The notes under the pieces: model-generated
The model's database searches: none
What the model was told of the DNA's origin: nothing
The model's input: the letters and a program-made list of their open reading frames with translations, nothing else
From: Melastoma dodecandrum
Lineage: Eukaryota > Streptophyta > Magnoliopsida > Myrtales > Melastomataceae
Assembly: GCA_029817715.1 (NCBI GenBank)
Contig: JARUPY010000085.1
Coordinates: 2,790,001 to 2,854,000, forward strand
Reading direction: 5' to 3'
Length of the DNA stretch: 64,000 nt
Shown here: in pieces, positions 13,256-25,702 of the stretch
How positions within the stretch are numbered: the first letter of the stretch is position 1
Layout: each line of letters starts with the position of its first letter
Program-made: the position numbers and the translations under genes

Positions 13256-13301
13256 GCGGGGGGGTGGGGGGGTGGGGGGGGGGTGGGGTGGGGGGGGTGG
13301 G
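13256..13301 (+). repeat. G-tract with quadruplex pattern
   Basis: Long runs of G separated by single T residues, so that at least four G runs of three or more lie within about 45 bp. This fits the standard G-quadruplex pattern. It lies about 0.9 kb upstream of the ARF5 start. Confidence 0.7.
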
Positions 13302-14191
13302 AACAAAAGAGCAGTCCAAGGCTGCAAGGCAATCGCCGCATTTGTGGGGGTACGACTTCGGCTTAGCTATGTTCGCGAAACCTTCCCCGTTTCCTTAGCA
13401 ACGCATGGTGTAATACTGAGAATTGAAGGCCCCTGTTTTCCTTTTCTTGCGTGGGAGAGTGAGAGTGAGAGTGGGAGGGGGTAAAGGGACTGTTGTGTTG
13501 TTATGACGGGTTTGTTTTTGCTGTTGTGGCGGTGTGTTGTTGTGTCGTGGGGTCCGGTTTCATTGAGAGGGGTCTGTTTCTTTCCGTTTCTGTTGACAAA
13601 AGGCGAGGCCTTGATGACAAGAATAGAAAAAGGGCAGTCCCTCTGAATATTAAGTCTTAAGGAGGGGGAAGCGATTGAGGGTGGTGGTTTCTGAGTTAGA
13701 GACTGGTGAAAGACAGCAGACCACCCCACCTCATTGTCCTTAATCTCGGATGGTTGTGGTATGGGATTTCTATTTGGTCCCTTTCTATGCTCGGCTGTTG
13801 TTGCCTGCGAGGGAGTAGTTGTTCGTTGTTTTCTTGGCCCTGTTCTTCGTCTTGGAGAGGTGGGGTGGGGGGGGGGGGGGGTTCCATCCTTTCAAGGTTT
13901 TGACTTGTTCTTCTTTTAGAAAAACTGTCCGAAAGGAATGTGAGATTCCATTACATGCCGTGGTCGGCCGTGAGTGAGGTTCTTCCAGTTTATGTCTTTC
14001 TCTCTCGAGGGGGGGAAGGGAAGATCAGAAGAGACAATGTTGTCCCAACATGTGTCCTCTTCCTCCCACCAATGATGACGTGGAATGGTCGTGGTGGAAT
14101 TTAAACCAGCCTGATTTTACTCATTTTACTTTTTAACCTTGTTTTGGGGGGGGGGGGGGAGGAGGTGAGTATAGTATTATAGTTGGAGTTA

Positions 14192-17100
14192 ATGGGGTCT
14201 TCTGGGGAAGCCATGGCTCAGGGGGTGAAGATGGGAGGGAATGTGGGTGCGAGTATGAGTGTGAGTTCCTCAGCTTCAGCACAGCATGCAGCAGCTACCC
14301 TTCTTGATGAGAAGAAGCTGCTCAAGGAAATCCAGGAACAAGCTGGTGAGTCGGTTTTGATGCCTTCTGGTAATGTTGTTTGGACGACAGACGACGTTGT
14401 CGTGATGTTGTTGTTGGTGAACTCTTACCAGGAACGAGGAGGAACTTGAACTCCAAGTTGTGGCATGCCTGTGCTGGTCCTCTGGTTTCTTTGCCTCAGA
14501 TCGGAAGCATTGTTTACTATTTCCCTCAAGGACACTGTGAGCAGGTAGCTTGTTTTTTGTTACTACAATGCCGATGCTTTCATGTTTGTTTTTCCCTAGT
14601 TCCAACGTTTACTAGTGCACCGTGTGTGTGTGTCTGTGTGGGTCTTGTAGGTGGCTGTTTCAACGAAGAGGCGGGCGACAACTCAAATCCCGAGCTACCC
14701 AAATCTTCCATCGCAACTCATGTGCCAAGTCCACAGTGTGACTTTACATGTCCGTGTCATTTGAATCCTTTTAGTTTGGCAAAGCCTGTGATGGTCCTCA
14801 GTCTGCGTGTCTTTGTAACGCCGGGTTTCATGTGCAGGCCGACAGAGAGACCGACGAGATCTATGCACAGATGAGCCTTCAGCCCGTGACTTCCGTAAGT
14901 TTGGTCTTCCTCGTCGTTTGAATCGATACCCTCGATGCGATCCCAAGATTGGGCCCCTTAATTTGGTGGTTACTTCGACGAAGCAGGAGAAGGATGTGTT
15001 TCCTGTTCCAGATTTCGGATTAAGACCCAGCAAGCATCCGAATGAGTTCTTCTGCAAGACTCTCATGGCCAGCGACATGAGCACTCATGGAGGATTCTCC
15101 ATGCCTCGTAGAGCGGCAGAGAAGCTGTTCCCGCCGTTGGTATGTCCATACCTTCGTTGGAAAAGCCGGATCTTTTCTTTCTGTTCCTGTGTCGGCAATT
15201 TGCTGTGATCTCGCCGTTGTTAACACACAAAATTCTTTAAGGACTACACGGCGCAGCCTCCAACTCAAGAGATTGTGGTTAAAGACTTGCATGGCAATAC
15301 CTGGAATTTTCGTCACATCTACCGCGGTGAGGATCTGAAACATTTCACAGCTGATGTTTTCCTGCTCTTGCACCTTTGATACTTCTTGCCTGCTGCCTCC
15401 CTTTAAGTTATCTGGTTCTTATTGATCTTAGGGCAGCCAAAGCGTCACCTTCTTACAACTGGTTGGAGCTTGTTTGTTGGGTCGAAAAGACTCCGGGCTG
15501 GTGATTCTCTTCTGTTTATAAGGTAAAAGTACAAAATTTTTTCTCATAAGATCTCACTTGATTTTGCCTGAAAATACTGGGAAGGTAATGCAATCCAATT
15601 TTTCGTCCGTCAGGGATGAGAAATCGCAGCTGTTGGTAGGCGCGAGGCGTGCAAATAGGCAGCAGATGGCGCTGCCTTCCTCTGTCCTGTCCACGGACAG
15701 CATGCATATAGGCATTCTTGCCGCAGCAGCACATGCTGCGACCAGTAGGAGTTCCTTCACAATTTTCTACAACCCGAGGTTCGTCCTTATGCCTTAACCA
15801 CCTTTCTTGAGGCACAGTCTGTGTTCCTAAGACCTCAAAAAGTAATCTCTCCGCATCTTCAACTATGTCAGAACATGCCCTGCTGAGTTTGTTGTCCCTT
15901 TGGCCAAGTACCGAAAGGCGATCTATGGTACAAGGATCTCTGCCGGCATGAGGTTCGGGATGATGTTCGAAACCGAAGAATCAGTGAAACGCACGTGAGT
16001 GTGCCCCCGTTGGCCTCTTTGCGAAAATATTTGTATTTACTTCGGACTACACACAAGAGGATAAATCCCTTTGTCGTGTGTTCTTCGTATTTGCCAGATA
16101 CATGGGAACGGTCATCGGCATCAGTGATCTAGATACGCTGAGATGGCCTGGGTCAAAATGGAGGAATTTGCAGGTAAATGCTGTTTGTGTCTTAGATACT
16201 CCGCATCTCAGCCTGGATCTGAGCCAGTTGGGTTCGATCACACCCTTTTGTGTTTGTTATACAAACAGGTGGAGTGGGATGAACCAGGTTGCGGTGATAA
16301 ACAAAACAGGGTCAGTCCATGGGAAATCGAGACTCCTGAAAGTCTCTCAATATTCCCCTCCTTGACTTCTGGCATGAAGTGGCCGTATCATTCCGGGCTT
16401 ATTGGTAACCTCTAAGTCGAGCAATTATGCAGCCGAGTTCGTAAATCTGCCGGTCACTCATCAGTTGTTTATTCTACAGGGGGAGAAGCAGAATGGGCGA
16501 ATCTGATGAAGAGGCCGCTTGTTGCAAGTCCTGAAATCGGTAACAAGAGTCTTTTCCCATGCCCTTCAATCCCAACCCCTTGCTCAGACCCGCTACTTCG
16601 AATGTTACTAAAACCTCAGCTCCTTCATTCTGGCATCCTGGGAAGTTCTCTCCCGGAACCAGTGTATCCAACCGACGGCCTGGAAAACCAGATGCTGCTT
16701 TCTGCACAAATTGTCGGCAAGCAGCCCCTTCAAGTTGCATCTTCTTCGCAGAGTTGTCATGAACAACATGACACGAAGTGCATGTCATTTGAAGATCAAG
16801 CTTCGGGAACAGGACCTTCTGCGGCAAAGCCCAACAACAATCCATTGCCATCAGAGAGCTCGAAACTGGATCACGCCAACAAAACAGATCAGCTGAACCA
16901 GTTGACGTCGCTGGCTCCTAGCGCCCCAGGGGAAAATATTGCCGTGGAGCAGCTTGGTCAGTCCAACCAGATAAACTGGACCGTGGTTGTTGATCAAAGT
17001 TCATTCTCAGCCCAGTTGCAGTCGGCATTTCATCCTCAACCTTGTCTTTTGCCCCAGACAGACTCATATTCTGTTCAAGGGTCTTCTCTATTCCTGAGCA

Positions 17101-18229
17101 TGGATGAGTATTTATCATGCTCACCGAGCTCGCAGCCTTTGCCAGCCTTTGCAGGTTCCCAATGTCCGCAGTCAATCCTTGGATTGCAAGACTCGTCAGC
17201 CACATTTGCAGATCCCCTCGGCCACATGCTACCCTCTTTCAGTCAGGAATTTTGGGATCACCCAGGAAATAACTCCAGTAATCTGCGAGCAATTATGCAG
17301 CCGAACCTTCTTAGCACTCTTCCTGAGCAAGATTTCATCTGTTTCAAGGATTCCTCGGATGAAAGCAACAATCAGAGATGTACTTACAGCGGCCTTAACC
17401 TCGATGCTTGCAATGCAGGCAGTTCTGTTCGGGATACATCGGTGTCGAGTGCTGTCCTCGATGAACTCTGTACCGTTAAGGACTCAGCCCTGTTTAACCC
17501 GCCAGATCATTTGGTGGCCAACATCAGCTCGAGCCAAGATCTTCAGTCTCAGATTACTTCAGCAAGCCTCACAGATGCTCGGTCCTTCTTGAAGCAGGAC
17601 ATCCCCGACAGTTCCGGTGTTACATGTTCAAGCAACGCAGATTTTGACGAGAGCAGCATACTGAAGAATAGCACTTCCTGGCCGGTGCCAGCAGCCCCGC
17701 CTATGAGAACCTACACAAAGGTCAGAAATAGGAATGCCCGGATCATCGGCATTGTTCCTGCTTAATTCTATCCAAAGCTTAATTCCACAACCTTTCCTGA
17801 AACAGGTCCAGAAGATGGGATCGGTTGGGAGGTCGATCGATGTGACCAACTTCAGGAACTATGAACAGCTCCTGACGGCCATCGAATCCATGTTCGGGCT
17901 CACGGGGATGCTGTCTGATCCGAAAGGCTCGGGATGGATACTGGTGTATGTGGATTTCGAGAACGACGTACTGCTAGTCGGCGATGATCCATGGGAGTAA
18001 GCAACGCACACCCTACTACTTGGGCTTTCTATTATACATCCACTAGCGTCTCCTCTACTACTTTTTACTTAATCCCATTACGTTACATTTCGTTAAATTC
18101 GCGTGCAGGGAGTTCGTGGGGTGCGTGAGGTGCATAAGGATTCTTTCGCCTGCCGAAGTCCAGCAGATGAGCGAGGAAGGCATGAAGCTGCTGAACGTGG
18201 CGGCTGCTGGGCAACAACCCAGGCCTTGA
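14192..18229 (+). CDS. ARF5: Auxin response factor 5 / MONOPTEROS-like
   Basis: Fourteen exons: 14192-14345, 14432-14544, 14651-14749, 14838-14894, 14987-15139, 15242-15326, 15432-15522, 15614-15778, 15872-15994, 16098-16173, 16269-16404, 16480-17720, 17806-17996, 18109-18229. They give 934 residues in frame. The N-terminal dimerisation region holds [17 protein letters not shown]; the B3 DNA-binding domain is at about 162-265 ([20 protein letters not shown]); the ARF domain is at about 290-375; a long Gln/Ser-rich activator-type middle region follows; PB1 is at about 832-920 ([21 protein letters not shown]). Middle-region words such as QSQITSASL and [10 protein letters not shown], and the end [17 protein letters not shown], are specific to ARF5 among ARFs. 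ARF5 binds TGTCTC/TGTCGG sites and drives embryo patterning and vascular and organ initiation. The upstream in-frame TTG at 14183 was not used. Confidence 0.95.
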
Positions 18230-18352
18230 AGTCTGAAGCGAAATGCACTGATGGTGTTGTTTCATTTCGAGGGAGTGTTGTAATCTTGACGAGATTGGGA
18301 TTTTGGAAATCAAATTTCGGCCAGAAAACTTAATGCAAATTCCTCTTAATTA

Positions 18353-19765
18353 GAATTGGCAGTTCCGTGCTTCGTCCTGCTCTTATCAGTACTGCACCGG
18401 CATGACCGCTGTCGTGCCAGCCCGCCTGGCCCCTGGCCGCTCCCTCTGATTGGCAACCTCTACCTCCTCAACCACTCGTACCTGCACCGCTGCCTTTGGC
18501 AGCTGTCGCTCTTCCACGGCTCCCTCATGTCGCTTCAGCTCGGGTTACGTCCCGCCCTCATGATATCCTCTGCAAAAGTCATGGAGAAAGCCCTGAAAAA
18601 CTGCGGCCTTGAGTTCTCAAACCGCCTGTCTATGTTCAGCCACTCTAAGATATCCTAAGGCTGCTTGGATATCGGCTCCGTGCCATACGGCGACCACTGG
18701 GGTAAAGTGAGGAGGAGAACAATGCCCCCCCCCCCCCCTCTTCATGGCAAAGAAGGTTCGGTCATTCGGTGTGGTGCGTGAGCAGGAAGTTGCGAGAACG
18801 GTGAACGTTGGGGACACGGTTCTCCCCCTGGCGAAAATATGCAGGATTGCCTTTGCAAGGGATTATGTCAAGGAAGTCGAGGGAAGGGAGCTGTTGAGGG
18901 AGGTGCAGGCTGCACTTGGAAGCCTGTTTTTGAGGTACTACTTTGGCTGGCTTGGCGGGTGGGTTGACCAGCTGAGGGAGGCGACAAGGAGTCTGGTGAG
19001 GGTTTTTGAGGAGATGGACGTATTCTACGAGACGATGATAGCGGAACATCGACAACATCATCGGCCCTGACAGTAGCGACAAGTTCATATGCCACAAGAA
19101 GAAGAGGCGGAGGACATGATCGACGTTCCGCTTGGAGACGGAAATCTCACTGTCGAACAAATCAAGGGAGTACTCATGGTATTGCATTGCATGATCATCT
19201 TCTTAGTTATTCTGGATATTTATTCATGATCACCCAGGGATATTTATCTATTTGTTTCTGCGTTAGGATTCAGTCATAGGAGGAACTGACGAAATTCAGC
19301 AACGTCAGAATGGGCCATGACGGCATTGATGAAGAACCCCCGGGTCATGGTTGCAGCCTAGCAAGAATTGAGGGCTCTCCTCCGGGGAACGAGGAGCAAG
19401 ATTGGCATGGTGAATGAGGATGATCACGACAGCCAGCCGTACCTCAAAGCAGTGGTGAAGGAGGCACGGAGGCTATACACACCGCACCATTGCTGATTCC
19501 TGAGAGAAGATGCCGAGGAGTTTGTCCCGGAGAGGTTCTTGACAAAGGGCTGGGACCGGAATGATTTTGGTTTCCTGGCGTTTGGTGCTGGCAGACCTAA
19601 GCATCCAGGGATGGATATATAGGAATAGGCATAGCGGAGTTAGCGCTTGCAAAACATGCTTAACAGGTTTGGCTGTGAGCTTCATATATTGACGTTAACA
19701 TGTAGCCGGGGATCATAATGCCCCGAAACACTGAGCTCCTCCTTGTCGCTAGAGAATGCAGACTG
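18353..19765 (+). pseudogene. Cytochrome P450 pseudogene (CYP71-clan type)
   Basis: Plus-strand remnants line up in P450 order but in shifting frames with stops. They are a proline-rich hinge (PPGPWPLPLIGNL), SLMSLQLGLRPALMISSA, then a stop after HSKIS, VPYGDHWGKVRR, LFMAKKVRSFGVVREQEV, YLKAVVKEARRLYTP (K-helix ExxR retained), AEEFVPERF, and a heme-loop relic FLAFGAGRPKHPGM in which the invariant cysteine context is lost. There is no intact start or anchor. A poly-C run at about 18723-18738 marks one disruption. It begins about 125 bp after the ARF5 stop and cannot encode a functional enzyme as it stands. Confidence 0.88.
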
Positions 19766-20001
19766 TAATAGCTTGGCTTGAAGCCGCTAAACCAACTCAA
19801 GGGCATGTTCAAAACTCAGAATAAGCAGAGATACGTTACAAGGTGCTCAGCAGTCCGCAGCAATTCTCCGATCGCACATCACCAAAATCATACCAACATA
19901 AAAAAATAAACGCAAGAATAATATAATGGATGCAAAGTGCGACAAATGAATAGCACAATTATCCCCTCCAACAGAGATAAAACTGCACGTCAAGTCTCTC
20001 G

Positions 20002-23000
20002 CTATGACGATTTCCTCGGCCTACCCCTCTTACCGGTTCTCCCAGGGGCTGGAGAAGCCTGGGTCTTGTGACTGCTGGCTTTCCCGGAGCCTCTTCCACG
20101 GCCACGACCCCTGGAAGCCTTACCACTGTGTTGCCGCTTGTTAGCTGCCCGTCCGTTTTCTTCTTCACTGTCATCAGAATCGACATCGCTAACCTCTTCT
20201 TCCTCTTCGGACACAGATGACTCTTCCTCCGACTTCCTTTTCTTGTCAGAGGCTTTAGCAGAGGTAGTTTTCTTCCTAGTGGTTTTGTTAGCAGTAGCAG
20301 GTGCAGGTTCTTCTCCTAAGGAAGAATCGGTCAACCATATAAATTATGCAATGCCTCTGTAGATGACTGATCGGAATAGTCTCATTAGTTCCTTCGAACC
20401 TACCTTCTGCAGTAGCTTTGCCATCATATATCTCGAGCTGCAAAGAAAAAGCGCAGTTGCAAATGAAAAACTAGTGGATTTGATTTGAGATATATCATCC
20501 ATGCCATTTAGACATGCTTCACAATAACCAAGACTAAGTGTCATAACATCAAGTTCCAATAAGAAAGTAGAAGCTTAAAGGTTAAAAAAACTAATGACCT
20601 GCTCGAGCCGATCCACCGTGTTAGATCTATCAACAATGACCATGGAATGGGCCATTCCACAAGCAACGCTATAACAAGAAAATGAACGCTGTGAATCATC
20701 GGAGGAACCAGTAAAGAGAATCAAAAGTGACTAACTTACCCAATCACATGCATTCCTTCAAGTATGTCAACCTTCTTGGGTACTGCAGAAGACCTGCATG
20801 ACACAAGAAAATGGGGCTACAGCTCATTGCAGTCGAGAGACAAGGCATGAAAAATGGTGCATACTTTTGTCCATGGGGCCCATAACCAAGCTCTCCGTAT
20901 AGGGCATGACCCCAACTTATGCAGGAATTATCAGCACCAACAAAATGGTGCATGCTTCCAGAATCCATGCAACGTAGATTCCAACCACTGAATATTAAAG
21001 AAAAACCGTGAACAACTTCACATCCTTCTTTCTAAGCGTGAATTGCTGAAAAACAAGCAATAGGGAGAGCAAAATCACCTCAAGTCCATCAGTGGCTTAG
21101 GATACATCCAATCATCACTGCTGTTCTTTAGTTTCCCCCACATATAAAGCTGTCCTCCACCTAGAAAGCACACAGTGGATAATTCCCAAACTAGGATAGG
21201 AACAGAATTGCATTATTGATCTGCCAAAGATATTGACACCCATATGCATATTCACTGAAGCCTGCATATGAATATGCATTCTAGTATATATCTGACATCT
21301 CCCTTGAGAGAAACCACATCAGTTTAACGGTGCAACAGCATGAAAAATACCTGCAGTACAAGCAGAGCTAGCAGAGCCGGCGGAAACAACAGCATCAGGT
21401 GGTACGACATTATTCCTCTGGAAGACATCTACACGGCGAGGAACCCATTCATCCTTTTGTTCTCTATGTCCTAGTCTATAAGACAAGAAGCCAAGAGAGC
21501 GTGAGAACTTGAAAGAAAGATACAGAAAACATCCTTCGGCATAAAAGTAGAAAGAGAGCAGCATCTTGGTTCTTCATTATCTTGTGAGAAAAAAGAATGA
21601 ACCAACCTTCCATGACCGCCAAAACCCCACCTAAATAATTTTAAGGAGGAGTTAGTCTCAGCATCAAGTGAAAGTAAACAATAAAATAACAGAGATACAC
21701 AAGGATGCATACGTGTATACAAAGCCATTTGAATCTACAGCAACTGCAAATTCAAAAAGAATAATTAAGGCTGACAAGCCAATGACGTTAAGACCATAAA
21801 ATAAAAAAGCACAATACACTGTCATTGAATGCTTTTGTAAGTCTTAATACGGAGAGAGAGCTGATTGACCTGTATGGTTGGCTCCGCAAGCAACTTTGAC
21901 AATAGTGTTCCCTGATAAAGATGCTATTGCCTTTGGGCATGGCTGGGCTTCATATGCCAATTTCACTGAGCTATCTTTGGTATTGTACTGAGAAAAATAA
22001 ATGTATACCAATCAAGAGTGGTGTACATAACACATTATTAGGAATGATGAAGAAACCAAAATAGTGAAGATGAATGCAATATTGTTGGGATCATGTCAAG
22101 CACCTACATCTCATTCATTCACCCACGCATAATTTGGGCATTCTATTGCATGCTTTGAATCAGTCTGCCGTATATCACCAGAACAATGACTAACCCAGAC
22201 TGAACATAAACACAAGATGACAGGAAGCTGTCTACTGACTGGTCAAGAAACAGTTTGGATCACCAATTTATCCCCACAGATCGGAAAGCGACTAAGTTTT
22301 GGACTCCTACTATACCTCATTGTCAGTTCCATGTCCAAGTTGACCGTACTGCGGAAGGCCAGAGTTCCTTAAAAGCCAAAGTAAATTTTATCACATGATC
22401 TGAGAACTTCTCAGATGAGGGATATTGGCATGGGAAATTTTATTAGATAATGCGCTACCATACCATATAGAAGCTCCTTCAGCAGAAGTCAACCACACAG
22501 TGAAATCAGCCCCGCAAGCTGTAGTTTTTACTTCAGTTACAAGGCAACGAACAGGAGATGCTTCGATTTCTACAAGTTGGCACAGCAAAAACGCAACGCT
22601 CGTCAATGCATAGTCTGCATTAATTTCCAATTGCAAGTTCATGAAAAGAATATACGAATTAGACAAAGGAAGTTAACTTAAAGATCACACAGATTTCTAG
22701 ACTATTAGGCTTTCAGACTCATAGGGACAGTATGTATGAGTACGAGAATAAAAAGAAAAGCATGGCCACCATCATAAGACACAAAGAAACATGTAACCAA
22801 CCATTTTTCACAGAACCAGATCCCAGCTGACCATACTTATTCCACCCAAAAGCTAGTGACTGCCCATCATCTGTTACTAATACAGTGTGGCTCCTTCCGG
22901 CACCTGCTTTTACAATTTTGTACCTTCAACAAATATAATAGGAGGTATTTGAGAACACACATATAAGAACACAGGCCGCCCAAATCTTGAAAAATGAGGT

Positions 23001-23917
23001 TTCGGAAATGTCTTAACCAATAGGAGACTGTCAATTTCCTTTTGAAATTTCAGTAAAGAAAGTGAACAGACATATAAAACAACAAATCCAATCAACCATA
23101 GACAGTAATTAGAACTATTGTATCCAAAGAGCAAAATATGTCGTGACAACAAAGTATAAAATTCAGTAATGTACCACTCAGTTACATCTAAAAAACTCTT
23201 TTATGTAAGGATCATGACGGTGAAATAAAGGAATGGCATCTAATAAAACTCTTGGAAAAGCAAGGGAAACTCAGAACTGAAGAAAGCCCACTTGTTAAGT
23301 TCCAATACAACTGTAGGCCTATCACGTTGTATGGTATCTCCATGACCTAGCTGCCCCTTCTGAAAATAGAAAACCAATAAAACGATTTTAAATATCATCA
23401 CTCTCAAACACGACCTACAAGCAATCCATCCCAACCCCAATCGATGGGCCAGTGGGTCTCACCTCGTTACGCCCCCATGTGTAACAGCGACCATCCACAT
23501 CCAATGCCACGCAGTGACATGACGCTGCAGCAGTAAAAAGAAAAAACCCAGGAAAAAAAGAAAAAGAGATTACTCGAATACACGCAGACAATCCATGACA
23601 TTATCTCAACCTCTGCCAAAATCAAATTCACTTGATCAGAGACAGAAACCCAACACGGGAAAAAAAAGTCAAACTTCAACCATCAACTAACTACAAAGAC
23701 AGCCAACCCCAAAAACCCAAGACTCACAACATCCGGAAGCGACGAAACGGATGTTAACCCCGACGAGGGGACGCAACCGAGTCGGGGAAACCAAGTTCCC
23801 TTCCGTCCCCTTCTTCCTGCCAATGACATCCCAGCACGTGGCGCCGCAGAACAACAGCTCCCCACCCTTCTCCTCCTCCGCCTTCACTCCCTCCTTCCCC
23901 TCGTCGACGGCAGACAT
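20002..23917 (-). CDS. RCC1-repeat protein, RCC2 (TD-60) homologue
   Basis: Sixteen exons on the minus strand: 23917-23728, 23524-23463, 23359-23292, 22923-22802, 22569-22464, 22367-22316, 21987-21870, 21743-21713, 21630-21607, 21475-21351, 21160-21079, 20987-20865, 20793-20740, 20668-20599, 20437-20404, 20315-20002. They give 524 residues, in frame throughout. Repeated RCC1 blades show SSCHCVALDVDGRCYTWG, GQLGHGD, GRSHTVLVTDDGQ, NHTVAVDSNGFVYTWGFGG, SWGHALYGELGYG and ACGMAHSMVIVD, forming a seven-bladed propeller. The blade-end motif EIYDGKATAEG is typical of the plant RCC2-like branch, not UVR8. The tail after about residue 420 is acidic, then basic with RGRGRG and KRGRPRK, suggesting nuclear or chromatin association. 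Animal RCC2 acts at centromeres and with small GTPases; the plant role is inferred only. Confidence 0.92.
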
Positions 23918-24659
23918 TCCGGAACGGGGGCTAGGCAAGATCCAACGGCTAGGATTTGAATAGTGGGCAAGGCACGGGACTAAAAAAGGAGGCGCCTTTG
24001 GCGGGAAAACGGGGGCGATAACGGCTACTGAGGGTCGGGTCGGAGGTGGTGGTCTGGGTCCTGGGGGGGGGAGGATCGAAGCCGAAACCCTAACTCGAAC
24101 TCGAACTCGAACTCGAATCCGAAGGAGGAAGTAAAATAAGGAAAGTGGGATTGCGGCTTTGGTATTTGGATTTTTGGGTTATCGGGAAAAGAAGGTGATG
24201 GTGGGATGGGAGGGGGAGCGAAAGGACAACATAAATTTAACGTTGCTTCCGCCTTTTGATGTCTTTTCATTTTATTTTATTTGCCGGGGTTTGTCTTTGT
24301 TTTCTATGCTTAGCGGCAAATTTAAGTAACAAAAATATAGTTAGATGTCTCGGTCGGTAATCCAAGCAAAAATTTGAAATAAATATATTGAATTGAGTCC
24401 AAGTTGATATTGACCCAAAAGAAGAGATACTTTCATTACTACAACAACAACTATGACTTACTACTACTACTACAATATGCAACAACTTGAGTGACAGCAT
24501 CCTCGGGGTGAATCCAGGAGGAGATTATAGAGCCATTCATGTCAAATAAGTTGCAGGGACCCCAGGCAAATGCGATCATCTTTGATCGGGGGACCTATCA
24601 CCCTTTCCATGGTCTCCTGTAGCCAACCTCGGCCCTTCGCACGAGGTATGATGGCCCGC
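23918..24659. other. RCC2-like promoter and BPC 3' flank
   Basis: Upstream of the RCC2-like start is a short run of ctcgaa hexamers (about 24089-24116), then AT-rich DNA that probably contains the BPC 3' untranslated region. No gene was seen. Confidence 0.5.
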
Positions 24660-25702
24660 CTACTTGATCGTGATGTACCTGTTCGTTCCGTGCTTAGCCC
24701 AGTGGTCCCTCAGATCAATGGGATTCGAGAGGTCTTGGCCCTCAGCCGCGAGACGGCTCAGGAGCTTGCTGAATGCGCCTCCGCTCATCTTCCGGCCCCC
24801 GACTCGAGTGTGACGCTTGTTTGGTATGGCGGGGAGGGGATACATGGAGATGGTGGTGGTGCAGCACGAGGATTGCCAACCCCCGCTGCCCCACTTGTAG
24901 CACTGCCTTGGGACTCCGGTGCACGTGCACAAAGGCGGGGGCATCGTAGTTTCGTCAAAGGCAACCTGGTTCAGCCCCAAGTCCTGGCCCTTCCAGTCAG
25001 ACTTGTGCAGAACCACAGCCTTGGTGAAACTGTCGCCACCATTGAGGAGCTTGTTCAGGTCATCATTTTCCCTCTTCACCTTCTTGGGTAGCTTTGGCGC
25101 TTTCTTCGGGGTAGATGCTCCTTTGGGTTCCTTGGGCCGTTTTGCAGGACGCGGCTTTATTGTCTCTGATGCAATCGATGATGGAGGAATGGCATCAGTG
25201 GCGTGCATCTCTCTTGAGTTATAAGCACCCTCGTTCATAGCTGATGCAGGGCGCACTTGCTGCTGCTGATGATGCATGTGCTTCACGCCACGAGAGACAT
25301 GGCATCCCGGCGGACAAGAGGATATATTGCCACCGTTCAAAGAGTTCTCACGGTATTGAAGATTTGCTACGGCATTGTCCCTCTCGAGAATCGCGTTGTT
25401 CCTTTCGGCAATGGCCATGTCTCTCTGATGAAAGGCCATATCTCGCTCTGCAATCGCAGCCTTCTTCTCGGAAAAGGCCAAATTTCTTTCTTGAATTGCC
25501 TGATCTCTCTCGGCCATGATGGACATAATCTGCTTCATTGAGGGCTGATGTTGCATCGACCACTACACATACAAGAGAATCAATTAAAGAAGCTTGCACA
25601 TGATACAACTGCGATCAAGAAGTAATGGCTCACCTGGCCTTGGGCATTTTTATATTGTTCTGGTTTGTGTCGTCCGTTTTCGTGTTTTCCAGTATCATCC
25701 AT
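24660..25702 (-). CDS. BBR/BPC (BASIC PENTACYSTEINE) transcription factor, group II type
   Basis: Two exons on the minus strand, 25702-25634 and 25562-24660, giving 323 residues. The short first exon encodes [20 protein letters not shown]; the second starts [20 protein letters not shown] and has an Ala-zipper-like coiled coil of repeated AERD/ERN units (about 30-85), as in the BPC4/BPC6 group. A basic Lys/Pro-rich nuclear signal lies at about 150-185. The C-terminal DNA-binding domain carries the pentacysteine set ([20 protein letters not shown]) and the end RNA-like block [16 protein letters not shown]. BPCs bind GA-repeat elements and recruit Polycomb partners. Only one coding intron is seen; a leader intron is likely (donor at 26670/26669). 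Confidence 0.95.

Larger units (their letters stand above)
11871..14191. other. Intergenic and ARF5 upstream region
   Basis: AT-rich DNA to about 13.0 kb, with a TTA microsatellite, followed by a G-rich and C-poor upstream and leader region for the plus-strand ARF5 gene. G-runs occur at about 13256-13301, 13862-13880 and 14147-14160. GAGACA (reverse of the auxin response element core TGTCTC) lies at 14032-14037. No other coding gene was recognised. Confidence 0.55.

Noticed and set aside
14183..14191. Upstream in-frame TTG as ARF5 start
   Set aside because: Non-ATG start three codons before a good ATG at 14192.
23918..23938. Upstream in-frame TTG as RCC2-like start
   Set aside because: The first true ATG of the frame is at 23917.
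24570..25091. Plus-strand frame of 173 codons over the BPC gene
   Set aside because: Antisense of the pentacysteine domain exon; no independent evidence.
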